Assembly (NCBI RefSeq): GCF_963678635.1
Contig: NC_087067.1
Span: 13,432,844-13,496,843 of the forward strand
Direction: 5' to 3'
DNA from: Symsagittifera roscoffensis
Taxonomy: Eukaryota > Xenacoelomorpha > Acoela > Convolutidae
DNA: 64,000 nt
The notes under the pieces are model-generated. The model searched no databases. It was not told the origin of the DNA and saw nothing but the letters and a program-made list of their open reading frames with translations. Below are positions 13,301 to 28,300 of the stretch, in pieces. Made by a program: the position numbers and the translations under genes. Positions within the stretch are counted from its first letter, which is position 1; each line of letters begins with the position of its first letter.

Positions 13301-16300
13301 TCTTCATTATCCGCAAGGTTTTCAAGTTTTGCAACTACTTCAGGGTGGGAGGCCATAGCCATTGTTTTGCAGTCCATGTTGCAGAGGAATTCGTAGTTTA
13401 CGACTCCGTCGAAGTCCTCAACCACTGACAAAAAATCAATGATGGTGTTATGAGTATGAATTTTATTTAGTCGAAATCCATTTTCAATCATCATTCAATG
13501 TCAAGCCTTCATTGATATCATTCAATGTCAAATGTCATCATTTAATTTCAGCTTAAGAATTCTTATTGAAGAAGAAAAACAACTCAAAACATCTTATACA
13601 TGGGGCCTAGGAAATTAGACGGCAAGAAATAAGACGACCGTAAAGAAACGGAATTTACGGACAACCAGTATTTACTCAGCCAAAAGGTAATTTAAGTCTG
13701 TAAACAAGATTCACGCAATTTGCTCGCAAGTTATTGTCTAAATTGGGCAACCAGTATTTACTCAGCAAAAAGATAATTTAAATCTGTAAACAAACTTCAC
13801 GCAAGTCCTTGTCTAAATTCCGTTATTTTCTGATCGTCTAATTTGCTCGTCGTCTAATTTACTAAACCCCCTTATATATGTAGGCCATCCACGACAATAC
13901 GACTAACGAGTTTTGTTGACGATGTCTCTGGCGGCCTTCATGCGCGCAGGTACACCCTCCTCGTTCAAATTATAGAAGCATTCTTGCAGTTCCTGAAACG
14001 AAAGCGACTGCTCTTACGAGACAAACAAAAATTGAACAATGACAATGGAAAAAAATTGATTCCCTTTTCCCCTCCCATATATGCCAATTTTTGTGCTTTC
14101 AATTGATTTTACAAGATTGTGGGGAAAACGAGCCAAATTTAAAAATGTTTTCTCGAAACATAAAGCAGAAAAAATTAACAATCTCCGTAAAAGAGCATTC
14201 AGTGAAAATTGTTTCCATCATTGAGATTCGCATCAGTGATTCAAGTTCGGTTTTGGGCAAGTAACTGATAACTGAACTTCTGCTGTTTCATGTTTTATGA
14301 CCACTTACCTCTGAGAGAAAGTCTTCGTCGACGGATTCCGAAATCCATTCGGCCATATCAAACGGGCATTGCTCCAGCTGAAAAAAAGCATAAATGATTT
14401 AAAAAACATTTTTGTTAAAAACTGTTTTTTGCTCAATTGGTAAACAACAACTGTCAAAAACTGTTTTTTGCTCAATTGGTAAACAATAACTGTCAAAAAC
14501 TGTTTTTTGCTCAATTGGTAAAAAACATTTGATCGTATTTTTATAGAATTTTATCAAAATTTTGTTCAAAATTTATCTCAACAGATTGCGAAAATTTTTT
14601 ATCGACTTAATTTCTTAGCTTTAGGTAATTATGGAATTTTCTTTTGAAAATGTAAAGAAAATTTTTTTTGGACAGAAAAATTTTTGTTTCGAGCATCGCA
14701 AAAAACTATAGCATCTTCTATGCCAAAACTGCTATCAGTAGGCTCTATGTCAAAACGGCGTCAGAACAAATTAGGATCTGAAAACAATCAACTCCTTGTC
14801 TTTAACTCGTAGTTATAGTTGAATTTGTGGTCCATAAGAGTAATCCTCCCCCTAAAAGACCGATTGAACAATCTGCCACCTAACGTTAAATGATAAACTC
14901 AAACCGTAATGGCTTGCATGTACTATACTCAAATCTGATTGGCTGGCTTAAAGGTACTTCTTTTAACCATCTCAACTCTCTCCTCCCTACATCAATTTAG
15001 GGGGGAGATCGTTCACTTGGTCCAAATTTCATTTTGATTATTCTTACGATGGAAGCTGGGAATTGAGCGTCGAGAGAGGCAATAGCAGGAGCCCACCCGC
15101 CCACAATTTCGCTTGAAACATTATCCTTGAGGGTGAATGCACCATTTGCACAGAGTTTTCCAGATGGCCCAGCGAAAGTGTTCAAACTAAAAATAAACCG
15201 GGCGAAAGTTCAAAATAATTATTTATTAAAAAAATCATAATTACAAAAATTAAAATAAAATTCAAATTAATAATTATAAACAATAGTGTAGTATTGCAAA
15301 TACTACACGGACATAAAAGACTATTGTTTTAATTGCTTACATAAGATTAGAGTGGACTTTTTTGCACTTTTAATTTATCAACCCTTTAAATACTAGTCTA
15401 ATTTTTTTTTTCATTTTTTGAAGGTTGAATTCCTTTTAAAATATCAAAATTTTTTCACAGACTATTTTGTCGGATATTAAAGAAAAAGTGTGTCGCCATA
15501 AAGGCTGACCGGTTAAAATGTTCTGCTTCGAAAAGCAGACATTAGAGCGATGAGCACCCGGTTTTTGTAGCCTAACAAAGACACAAAAAATAAAACACCT
15601 GCAAATCGGAGACGGAATGTATAATGGCTTTTTAATATTAAAAACTTCAAAGACGAGACTACTGAAAACTTTCCAAACACCTGGAAGATGAAACATATCC
15701 GATGAAACAAAGTCTATGAAGATTAGAATTAGACAGAGGTACTGTAAAGAATTCTTGCCTTAAAATTGGACCTGTCTAAAATCTTCATAATTTTTTATTC
15801 CACTCTCATTTCAACTGGCTCAGTCGAGTTAACATTTTTCGGAATAAATTGGTTTCTTTCTTTTGTTTGTTTTTATGTTATAAATTTATTAAGATACGAT
15901 CTTAGAGTTTTTATAAGTTCCTGAAAAATAAAAGCAGCAGCACGGATCTTAACGAACTGATGATCCTATACTCTGAGAAGCATTAGGTGGACAAATCAAT
16001 CAGCAATCTAGACGCGGACTACAGGCAAAGACAGTGTTAGTTTAAATGTAAAAACTAGGTTTTGACCCCATCCCTATTGGTACCAAAGACAGATGTTCAT
16101 CAATTGCTTAAATCATTTATACTATTCATTATGAAAAGTCATAATCTTTTCTAACTAATTATTTAAACTATAACTATTGTCAAAAAACTTGACAAAATAA
16201 GGTGAGACTTATAACTTAGGATATATAACTAAGCAACCAACCAGCAATGAAAGTTTACTAAAATAGTTCAAAAAAATTAATAATGAAATAAATAATGCTG

Positions 16301-19300
16301 TATAGTGTTGTATTTAAAAACCGTCAAAAAACATGATTTGTTAAACACCAGAAAATTTCCAAACCATTTTCTAACTTTTATTGTTTCTCCTTCTATAGTG
16401 CATCGTGCTTCAATTTGCATTTGGTTACAAGATTTTATTTGGGTTTAAAATAACACAAATTTGAAATCAAACAGCCTTTTACATTTTTCAGAGCATATCT
16501 GCCGATAAAAAAGGGAAGCCCAATTAGAGAAAGTTGAAGATTTTTTTGACAAAAAATGGAAAAACACCCCCCCCCCCCCCCATGAATAGAGAAAATATTT
16601 CCCTATTAATGTGGGGTGGACTTTACGAACGCAGACTTGACCCGTAATCGCGTCAGATTAAATTGTAAATCTAGACTATCAATCTCAATATACCAAAGAA
16701 ACGGAAGTAAATTGGGCAAAGCAACGTACAGGACTGGTCCTAGGACTGCTTTTTGTTTTGGGTTAAACTCGCAATGACTGCAGTAGGGTGCCAGTTCCTC
16801 CAGAAGATCCAGCTGGTTTTCTAAAGCCTCTAGTGCTTGCAGAGGGAATACGCAGCATAACTAGAACAAAATGGAGGTGTCAAATTATGAAGACATAACG
16901 GATGTTGTTAAAAACCCCCTCCCCCTCTTTTCCAAAGGGGGGGGGGGGGTGGCTGGGGTTGGTTTACAAGGTTCAAAAATCATATATGCATGACTCTTTA
17001 ACTGTTTGTTAAAAGGAGGGAATGGAGGAGGGGGTTGATTCGTTATAAGGTAACATGGGGGATAGTTTAACAAGATCCGACATAACTTTCTTTTTTATTA
17101 TTTGTGGTCAATTTTCAAATGCTATTGGCAAGTTTTGTTGCTATTGGAAAGCTGGGAAAACTAAACTCTTCAAGTTTACTGAAGTAAAATCTGCGAATAG
17201 CCTAAAAAATGGGAAAACTGAAAAACTTAATCACTACTAACTCCGTTTGCAACTTCATCAATCATTTGAGCGAGTATCTCCACGTCTGAATCAGCACATT
17301 GTGTGAACAGCATATCGGCCAGTTTGAGAAGTTCGTTGTAACTATCATCTTCGTAAACACACCTGGCTGGGTTCACGGATGCGCCTTTTCCGTTGATCAT
17401 ACCCACTATTTGGGAACAGGTGTAGTTGGTCTCGTCCGAGAACCTAACAAACATTATCGCATCAGGTGAAATTGGTTATCAACGTTATTGGTTGTCAAAG
17501 TTTATTAAAGTTTAAGATTAACAGACAAAATACTATTTTAAACTTAGAAAAAAATTTCGCAAGCATCAAGTTTTATTTTGCAACAAATCAAAATTTGGCA
17601 AAATATTAAACTCAAATTAGATTTTCAAAATGTGAGAATTATTTTTGAGCGCAAGAAATTCTTAAGTATCAATGAAAGCGCTTACTTTGTTGAACATTGG
17701 ATTTATAGGACTTCGTACCCTATATTTCAAATCATACCTTTTGTTTTGAATATTTTGTTTTGAATATTTTAATAACATGCTATTCGACTCAAAAATCTGG
17801 TTTCTGATAGTTTTCACTTTGCAACTTAATCAATTCTTTCCAAAATGATGCTGTCAAAGAAGCTGTACTTCTTCTAAATGATCATTAGGCCAAACTCACT
17901 CGAGAGTCTTAGTAAGAGCACCGCAATCTTCCTGTAGCTCCTCGTCAATGCAACCCGCCATCACACCCAGAGTCTTAGCCTAAAACACAAATAGTAGACA
18001 ATTTCACAATTTTTAGCTTAGCACTTTCAACATAGCCAGTAGTTTTTTTGAACGGAATAATTTAAAAAAAAAACAATATTTTTTCCTATAAAAAATTTTA
18101 AAATTTTTTGCTGGCTTCTATGATTTTCTGTAATGATTCTCCTAATTTTAAAATAACTTTACCATTCACATAGCTTTTGTGAGCTCGTACTTTTACCTGA
18201 TGGTTTGATGTTAAGACTAAACATGGAAATTTCTGAAAGTAGAATACAATGGCATAAGTTGTCATAAATCATCCGATACTTGGGCTAGCCCAATTACCTA
18301 ACATGGTATGCAATAGTATTTTGAGATTAATTACCCTTGATTCAATTGTTCATGTTCAAGTATAATTTATCCAGATGTCAAACAACAAATTTTATAAAGG
18401 TTAACAAAAAGGTTAGTTACCGTTATATTGATTTTTTTCCCAAATGTCAAACAAACAAGGTCAAATATAATTAAGTCAAACGTAATTAAGTCATAGACAA
18501 ATAGACATAGTTCAGTCAAACGTTATCAAGTCAAACATAATTAACTCAAATAAAATTGAATTAAACAACTTTTTAAATAGTTTGAAATTGGAAAATAACT
18601 TTTAAAAACTAAATAATTTTCCCAGATGGAAAACTTACCATCTTGGGGCAAACTTCAGCCACTTCGCAGATGCCGCTATCAGCCAGGAAGTCTCGACAGA
18701 CTACGGTAGCTTCGACTTCTGCGATGGATTCTTCGTTGACGAAGCAGAAAGAGGCAATTCGTCCGTTGTCAACACCCTCGCCCTCCCCATACGCCCTAGC
18801 ACAATTTAGATCTATTAGTTAATCTTATTTTCGAGATATCCATCATTTACTTTCTTAATCAACATTCTTGCACACAAGCCAAAATCTATAAAAGTAATCA
18901 AATCCATTTTTGTTCTGTTTTTTTTTCCGGAAAATTGTACTTTCCAATTTGTATGGTTAACTGTATGCGCTACAGTGGTTAACTTTTTTTTCATTAGACA
19001 CCGTTGCAATGTGATACGACATTGTCACAGTTTGAAGACTCAAGCTAGGGTTTTTGTAATTTACTTTTTGGCTCTTAATGAATCTCGAGAATTCTTCAGG
19101 GATTTCAAAATTGCCCTGATACCAGCCTCGGCTGGTCTATAATGTAGTCTTATTTAAATGGTCTTGAATGTAGTTTTATTTAAATGGTCTTTAATAGAGT
19201 CTTATTTAAATGATATACATTTTTGATGACTAACTTCACTATATCTGCGTAGGAGCAATCCGAGTTGGTGTCGGTGTTTTGTTTGATTGAAACCAAATCC

Positions 19301-22300
19301 TCGCAGAAGTTCTTTCCCACCTACAGAAAGCACAAAAATCAGGCTTGGCTTTCGAAACGGCATTTCAATACACTCATTAAACACTAAAAAATCACAACAG
19401 CTGGCCCGATAAATGGGTCGCACAATTGATGAAACGAATGATTTGAAATCAAAACCGCTCATTAGAGATCGTTAAACTGCAAATTTCTCAGATTACTCTG
19501 AATGCTCTTTAAGGTATTTTAGTTTGTGACAAAATGATAAATTAATTCAGGAAATAATAGTTATTCTAAAGTAAATACATTCACCCACGCAGTAATAATT
19601 GAAAAAGGATAGATTTTTGCGGCTATCTATGCAAAACATGGATTAATTAGCGGGTCTTAATTGCGAATGGCAAGCAGAACGCGGGCAAGTTGATGAAAGC
19701 CACACCTCCTGAATTTTGTCTCAAGCTCAAAATTGAACAAGACTGCTTGTATCAGGGCAAAATCCTGAACGTTCTGATTGCATTTTGAGGTCTATGGAGC
19801 AGTAATAACATTAAGAAAATAAATGTAATAAAATAAAGTGAATTTTTTTTTCTAAAATTTGAAATTTTTTGTGAAATTCATCACCCCACACGCCATATAA
19901 AGTACAAAAGGATAGATTTGGCGTCAAAATATCGCGCGTTAGTTGTACCAAACTGGCCAAAATGGCAATCTTTAAACTCTCATATTTTTACGAAAAATGA
20001 TCACAGGTGAAATATCTTTTCAAATTTGAGCTCAGGGCAACCATACCTTTTGAATGATATTTAAAAATTCCGTCAAAAATGGCTAGTTAAAAAGTCGAAA
20101 TTTGTCTGGAGAAAAAAACCATCCTCGAGCACAAATATTCCGTTTCTTTCGTTACGAAAGTCGGAACAAAAATATTTAGTTACGACCTTTTTTCATTAAC
20201 TAATGACAATTTGAAGATCGCCAGTTTGTAAAACTAGGAAAAGTTTATTCATCCAATATTTCCAATTCTTTCAAATAAAGCGTAGTGTCAGTGACGAATT
20301 ATTGCGGCTCACAAATTGTTCGAAGTTGGATGGAAAGCATTTAGTTAATCCAAATAATAGCCGAAGAATCGATATTTTATCAATTGATATTGTGCGGAGC
20401 TATCCCTATTTTTAATTGAAAATTTTTTTGCTAAATAACTCTTTTGTAACAATTTAAGTCAAATGGCTTAAAGGGCAGTCGGAAAGGACGCGTAGTGACT
20501 TGAATAATTGCACTTGGCATTAGAATAATTACTCAGTTAAATGCGGCATTCATCAATTTGAGTTTTGCTGTAAACCGAGGAAACTAGCTCAGTTCTAATT
20601 GCTAAGAGGCACACAGGCACGTATACCGTCCCAGATTATTCAGACTGCATAAAAATTTTTCTCCGAGTTTTTTTTTTGATAAAAATGCAGCGAACAGATC
20701 GTTCACTTGGCAAAAAGTAAAATTTTTCAGCCAATAAACGTCAAGCTGCTCCATGTTATTTTACAGTTTCCATGTTTGCCGTTCAACTTTTGAGGGCGGC
20801 GGGGGATATCTGTAAGCTCAATTCAAGCTGTTTCAATTTTTTTCCGTGACCAGTTTTTGTTTTAATTCAAAAAAATGGCGCATCAGCGTTTTTACGCTCG
20901 ACAAGTTTTACACTTCGATGTATACGGAAACAGCATATAAAAACTAAACTTTTAAAGCTGTTTGTGAAGAGGGTGATTTCCCATAGGTCCCAACGCTCAC
21001 CGTTCGCAAAATAATAAATCGGGTGCATAAGGCCCAAAATAAATAATCAGTCGCATAAGTCACAACATGGAACGTTTGTTTAGAGGTAGCTTATTCGCTC
21101 AAATGGCGTTAGGTCGCCGGATCGATTCTCGATTGGGAACCTCGTTTGTCTATATAATTAAGTTTGTATTAAACGTACAGCTTACATTTTAAAATAAAAA
21201 GGTCAAACTAATTTTATTACCAAATGTAAGATAGGTTACTTACATCATAATATCAAGCGGAAAACCAAGTTTAGTTGATATCCTCAAAAAGAGGTGAAAA
21301 AGTGATATTTGAAACTTATCGATAGACTAGCAGTTTCAAAAATTCGAAAAAAAATTTCTTGAAATGTTTTTGCTACAAATCCTCAAATTGTATGGTTCGA
21401 ATGGTTACATCGTCAAATTTCAAAGAGATAGAAACATTTTCTGTAGAACACAATTATAACGATGACAAAACTGATATGTCTATGGAGACATTTCTGCAAA
21501 AAAATAAGAGAGATACCAAAAGCGATCCAAATAAACCTCTTGAGAAACATTTACGACAATGCCCTCGAGCAGAGTACGTCCATTGTACCCCACTGCAGAT
21601 ATATCAAATCAAGTCTCTATCAAGCTCGGGCCAAAATTGTCCCTCCAATACCAACAATTATGTCTCAAGTTTCTATAAACGCAAAATGCCGCCTAACTCT
21701 TAGAAAAAGAACGGTTTTTACTCACTCACTAACTAGTCGGCTTGCCAGTACCAAAAGTTTTTCGAAATATCTTCCAAAAAATTCAACGTCTCACTGGACA
21801 TGAACGGATACCCCAACAAATCGTGACTGATTATGAGAGGTTGATAATATCAGCACTGAAATCAAATTTTGCTGAAACCCGGCATCTGGGTTGCTATTTC
21901 CACTTTACTCGATCAATATTTAGGCATCCGAGTGAACTTCGTTTCAAAAGCTTTTATTCTAACGACCCTGGGCTTTAAAAAAATTGTCAACATGCTTATG
22001 GTTTTGGCATATTTGCCCGATGAGCAGTTTTTGCCCATATTTATCCAACTATTTAAGGAACCTGAAGTTATACAACGAGTTTCGCAGAACCCAGAACTGA
22101 CTAAATTATTTCGATATTATCACAAAACAGACAAAAAAACGGCATAAGAAAGCCGCTTTTTTGTCTGTTTTCACTACAAAAACACGTCTCAAGTTTCGTA
22201 CATGCAATCGTTTCTTAAAACAAAAAAGGGCCAATTTTTGAGGGTCTTCTAACTACCCGGGTTGCCCACCATAGAAGATAATGCGCAACCATGCATATAC

Positions 22301-25300
22301 ATGCATGATTTGTATGGAAAATGACTAATCATACGTAGCACATACGTTGGTTTCGAAAACCCTCAAAATAGCTTTTTAACTGAGTAAATTAGTAAAAAAA
22401 AACGGTAAGCCTTAATACTCACTTCTAATTTTTAGCAATTTGAAGCGATGAGTAATTTGGGCATTAAAAAATAAGCAACTAACATTTCCACAGGCAAATG
22501 TCATATCGGGCTCATTGGTGCAATCAAATGAACAGCTCGCAACGTCGAAAGTGCATCCGAAAGTTGAAGCGTCAGATTGCCGTCTGAAATTAGGCTGAAG
22601 TGCGTCGAATAAATCAGGATCGGTTACAAATTCACCAATCTTAGTAGTCAAGGCTGCGCCAACAAGCTGGTTCAAAATATCTCCGACGAACTCCTGAGCT
22701 TGTCGCATTCTGTTTGACTCCTCGGCAGCAGTGTCGCCTCTAGTTGGGATCATTGCAGCCTCTAAGACTCTTCTGGCATTGTCATCGTTTCTAGTCAGAC
22801 CATCGAGATCGTTCACGCAGCATGTCATCGCAATTGCAGAAGCAAGTTCTCCCTAAACAAACGAGGAGCGGCGGTGAAGTGGTTACGTCTCAGGCTCTCA
22901 ATTGAAAAGTCCAAAAGCTTTATAAGTCCAAAAGTCCAATTTGCGATGAATTTGATAATCTATTATTACCTATCTATACCTATTTTCAAACTGTCTCAGC
23001 TTTATTTGGGCAAAGTTGGGTTTGTTTTTAAATCAGTTCAATTGAAATTTATGGACTCTATCACAAAAACTTTTCTCAGTTGAAATTTTGTATTCGTCAA
23101 AAATAAATTAAACTTTCAACAACTTACTGTGCACAAACCATCTACGCACACAGCAGATGGCACGACTTCTCCGTCCTCGTTGATGGCACCTTCCAATGAA
23201 GCATCATCCGCCGCTGTTGAACAAAAAGACAACAAATAAGTAAATATGGTCAATGACAATGCCCCCCCCCCCCCCCCCCCTAAAAAAGCCGTTTACCGTG
23301 GAGGGTTTTAACTTGGTTTTGAGATCGAATTTATATCCAATCGGACTAGAGCATTCAAACTTAAGTTAAATTGAACGCTGGGATGGAGGATGTTAACTTC
23401 ATCCGGGGGTTTCTATATCCGGGAACCGAACTCCCTATATCCGCCTTCCTAATTAATTCTGATTGCCAAAGTTTTCAAATAAATGATTGCTTTTGTTTTT
23501 TCCTTCTTTCTTCACTTTTGACCAATCAAGTTCTTAACTTGTTCGATCTGGGGGAAGGATGTTTATTTGATCCAACTAGACTGACCTCGAACGGCGGCGC
23601 TGCTGACGTCGACTCGGCTGGGACAGAATGACTTGCACACCCCCATAGCACCCACTCCGAAGTCCGAAGCTGTTTGCCCCTCGTCACAAACAGTGCAGTT
23701 GCATACCTTCTCTTGCAGCTGAAAAAGCACATTTGTTATCCTTATTCAACTACCTACCCCGCCCCCCCCTCTCTCTCTTCCGAATCTGGCCCAGATGCAA
23801 AACCTGATGTCAACGGCGGAGGGGGGGGGGGGGAGGAGGAAACGGGATGTATCAAAAACATTTTTATAACATTTTGTTGACCTTTTTTTTCCAATTGACT
23901 AAATTGATATACCGAGCTCCCCAAGAACCTTTTGATCCAAATATTATGTACGAAGAGTACAATGTGTTTACATTTTTTGTTGTTTTATATGCAGTTTTTG
24001 ATGGCTACAAAAACTACAGCGCGGAGAGGGGATTGGAAGAGCTCAAAAGGCAACTAGACTGCTCCTAATATTAAGAAAAATAAAATAAAATACAATTATA
24101 GCATGACTTAAAAACTGTTGAGTTTTCTACTCCCACAAGCATTATAACCAGGCGCGGATCTAGGGATCTAGGGGCGGATCTAGGGCTGAAATTTGGAATG
24201 ATTGCTAGAGTTTGGAATTAATTTGGATTTTTTGCAGATATTTTTGACAAATGGTAGAAAAAAGAATTCAATTTACGAGTCAAAAACTGCTTAATCGCCA
24301 AAAAATGAAGCAAGAAGAGATTTTAAGATTTTAAAAATTAGTGTGCTTTCTCACCTTTTCTGCATTGGAAGGTTTGAGAAGTTCATCCAGTTTGGCGCAG
24401 CTGAACTGGGCCAACTTGTCCTGGATTGGTTCCTGGTTATCGCATTTCCGGTTCAAATTGTAGCGAAACTTTGACAAGCATCTGGGAACAAGCAAAAATG
24501 GGCTTTTTTCATTATAGTTCGCCAGCAAACTATTACTCCCCATAAATTAAAAATCTTACTTTGATGAGTCTAAAATGTTTCGTTTAATAGGAAATTCTGT
24601 ACTCTTTTTAATAGGTTGGGGGAGGGGCTATTATGAGAGAAAACCCAAAAAGTTAATAGTTTTGCAGGAAAATAAAAAAAAAGGTTGCAATGAAATCAAA
24701 AACTTCAATGAAGTCAAAATGCATTCTGAATCCATTTCAACTATTTCCCCACCGGTCATTTTCTCCATCTGTTTTCTGCAAAGTTTTTTTTTTATTATTT
24801 TGACTTCAAACACAACTGATATTAGTGACGCGAGGGAGAAACGTTAAAAAAAGCCCCCCATAAAATCTATACACATCCCCGGGTTGAGTTCCCATTGCAA
24901 ATTAGCGATGGAAATTTGAAAAAACAGTGATCGCTATCATTGAATTAGGGCTAAATATTTACAAAAATGGCAAATTTCAGACTATAGGAACTCAATCCGG
25001 GCTATCAATCGCCGGATATGTGCACAAGGATTTGTTTTTAAAGCTACTTTGAATTTATAAATGTAGTGTTTTCCACTGAACTTACCAATTGCAAGGATAT
25101 AATAAAAACCCTGCCAGGAAGGAAGAACTGAAACAATTGTTCTACTCAATACAAATGTCCCTGAATGAACATTTCTGTTGAACAATTTAACTAAGTTTTG
25201 GACTTCTTTGCTCCGAGCAAGTTTTGACTTTTATCGTTCGGACTTTTATCGTTCCGACTTTTATCGTTCCGTGACTTTTATAGTTCCATCCACCCTCAAT

Positions 25301-28300
25301 GAGTGAGGAGCAACTTTGCATTAGGGGATTTTTTTCAGCCAGTTTTGACTGCCTTAAGACTTTAAGACAAGGTTCAAGTGTGATGTCATATTAAAGACCT
25401 TTTAGTCCTATTTCAGATTCTTAAAAAAATTAAAAAGTTCTTTCAGAGTCGAGAAAAAACTTTTCTGAAGATTTTTGATTTTCAGACAAAGTTAGATGAT
25501 GTTTGATGAGAGACTGACATACCAACTATAAATCTACCGGAGGTTTAAGCGTTTTCTATCTTTTAACGCTTTTCATAACTATTGTTGCTCTTTCTTGTAT
25601 CTGTCACCTATTTCAATTGCGTTGTCTATGAGAGAAAAACAAGAGAAAAGTAAGGCAATAAAAATTGTAAGACAATTTTTTTGTCTCAATTTTTAACATT
25701 TTTTTCCCTAACACTTTTCTAAAATTTTATATTTGTCTTCAGAAATAAATTCTGTCAGAACGTTCAGAGCAACTGAAAGTACAACAAAATTTTAAAATTT
25801 CGTTTATCTCTTTTAAAAATTGCATTTTTGGCTTGTGGCTGCTATGGTCAAAAACTAATTTAAAATTGCCTACTCATGTAACAAAAAAGACTATTACGAG
25901 GCCTACGCGTGCACTATTTGCAAATGCGGATTCAAGGGTTTTGGAAGTTGATGTCACCGAATCTAAAATTCCTTTGATCCTATTTTGGCTGCAGATTACG
26001 TAGGCCTAAAAAACATAAGCTGCGGAACCAGTGATCAAATATTTTATATTACGGAATTTTATTTATTTATATACAACGGAACCCAGCACAGTAAGGCAAG
26101 TTTTTTTTAAATTATCGGACAAAAAAACATTTTGCGGAAGCTTGACTTGCGTTACTAATAAATTATCAAAATCAACAAAATGTTCCGACCAAAGTCATCA
26201 AAATGTTCCGACCTTGCGTTACTAATAAATCATCAAAATCAACAAAATGTTCCGACCAAAGTTATTAAAAAATTTATTTTTTTCCAAGTTTAGGAAGTTT
26301 TTTTGCGTTCTATGAGAAGAGAGGACCTGAATTAACTCTTATAATAATAACATTGATCGTCGTTAACTTTATGAAGAAAAAATTCTAAAAAAAATCTCAA
26401 AACCGCATTTTTTTCTAAAATTTGTCGCAGGGTCTGTAATAGTGTTCTGGGAGCGCTCGGGAAATCAATTTGATTGTCTAAAAAAAAGTTCGAAAAAATG
26501 TTCGACAATTTTTTGAAAGTCCCCACTCGAGAAAACTAAATCTGCCCCTGATTATGCCTATACTTGATTACACTCAATTTTTTAAATATTATTCTATGTT
26601 TTTTCTGACTAAAACTTGACCTTGAATGAAAATTGATATGCTCTCTCCATAGTGTTTCATGCTACCAAAAAACTATAGAAACCCTGGAGCTTCATGGGGC
26701 GCCGAAGAGTGTAGACAAAATAGCAGGAAAATAGATGGGCTCAAGAACTGCGGCCTTCATTTCTTAAAGCAGAAGAAAAACGCGAGAAGTGTGAGAAGAA
26801 TTTTCAGTTGATTATGAATAAATATCAACAAAATGCTAAAATTCTTAGATTTTTGCCATATCACTGAAATAGCCCAACGAATTGAAATGCACTCAATATG
26901 AGCTTTCTTCTATATCTCATTTAAAAAAGCAAACAAACTCAAATCAATACTTAAACAGCGGCTCTCTGCTCTGAATTGATCCCAGCTGATACGTTGGTAT
27001 TGTTTCTTCACATGGTATTCTCCGCAGTATTTCCTTACCAGAGTTTTATTAATTATTCAGTATTTCCTTACCCGAGTTTTGCTGCATCAACATTGTTCTC
27101 GTCTACGGCGCAGACCAATTCGACAATGTCCTCCGGAGACACAGCACACTCAGCTACAGATGAACAGATTGAGGTCTTGATCTAAACAGGAAAATTACTA
27201 GTGGCTTGACATTTTTCAGCTAATCATTATTCTGCAAACAGCCCAAAATTTTACTGATTTCCAATTTTTTCAATTCAGATTTTCGATTACTGAAAAAAAA
27301 AATTGAATATATCAAATAACCAGGCAGCAAATAAATGCTTGACTTCACAAATAAGTTGATTTACATAATATATACTTCATATTCTCTTTTTACTGGTATA
27401 ACTACTTGCACAAAATGAAGTTCAAAAGAAGACCATTGTTAAAAAACTGAATTGATGCTCCCTTAGGATAGATTTCATCGTAAGGAGAGCAGGTGGCAAA
27501 TTTGAGACAGATGAAAAAACTTCAAAATCTAAAACTTGAACGGAAGTAAATAATATAGTGTTTACTGGTGTTTCTGAAAAATGATTGGAACAGCAAATGC
27601 ATTAGCTGATGTATTTCATCAATAATTGAGATTTGCAGAAACAAATGCCGAGTAGGTATTAAGGTATAGACCGTAATTCGGAATCAACTATTTATCACAG
27701 GCAAAACAGAGCTTCGCATCACTTGCGATACAACGCAAGCGAAGCATTGCCAGTTAGCGAATGAGCGAATTATTGGAACACAGTAGGCTGACGTCCATTG
27801 AGCCAAAAATCATAAAAAAGTCAAAAGACATTTTTGTCAAAACTATTTTAAAATTTTAAACAATTAGTTATGGAAACTTCGAAATTTTGCAACACAAACT
27901 ATGAAGCTTTAAAAAAAAATTTGCCGTTGAAGCGAAAAAAAATGAAGCAACTAAGCCGATAAAACAAAAGCAAAAAGAAACAATGAAGAAAACCAAGAAA
28001 AAAGAAAAGATCAGGGCTATCAATTTGACAACTTACAGGAGTAAATCAGATCACATGCATCTACGACGAGCATTACCTACAGCACAAAAAAGTTCCCCAG
28101 TGGGACAACACATAAGCAGACAAACGATAGTCCAAAAATGCAGTTTTTTCGAGAATTTGTTTTTTTTTGCTATTATAAACACTGAACAAAGAGGTCCGGC
28201 CGGGATTTGAACCCCATGCTTTAGGGTACAAAGGTAATCGCGTTACCTCTAGGCTAAAAGGGAAAGTGGGAAAGAATCAGGGAGCATCAACTGGTGTTAA

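Larger units (their letters stand above)
24482..27071. other. Intron 17
   Basis: Holds two small tandem repeats (25215, 26147) and a hAT-MITE end (26540). No coding sequence supported. Confidence 0.6.

Noticed and set aside
24157-26554. A single 2.4-kb hAT element joining the ends at 24157 and 26554
   Set aside because: It would contain exon 18 of the host gene, and the candidate 8-bp flanks (ATTATAAC/ATTATGCC) differ at two positions. Two separate fragments are simpler.
28180-28265. A functional tRNA gene
   Set aside because: A- and B-boxes are good but the acceptor stem halves do not pair and the T stem has a mismatch.
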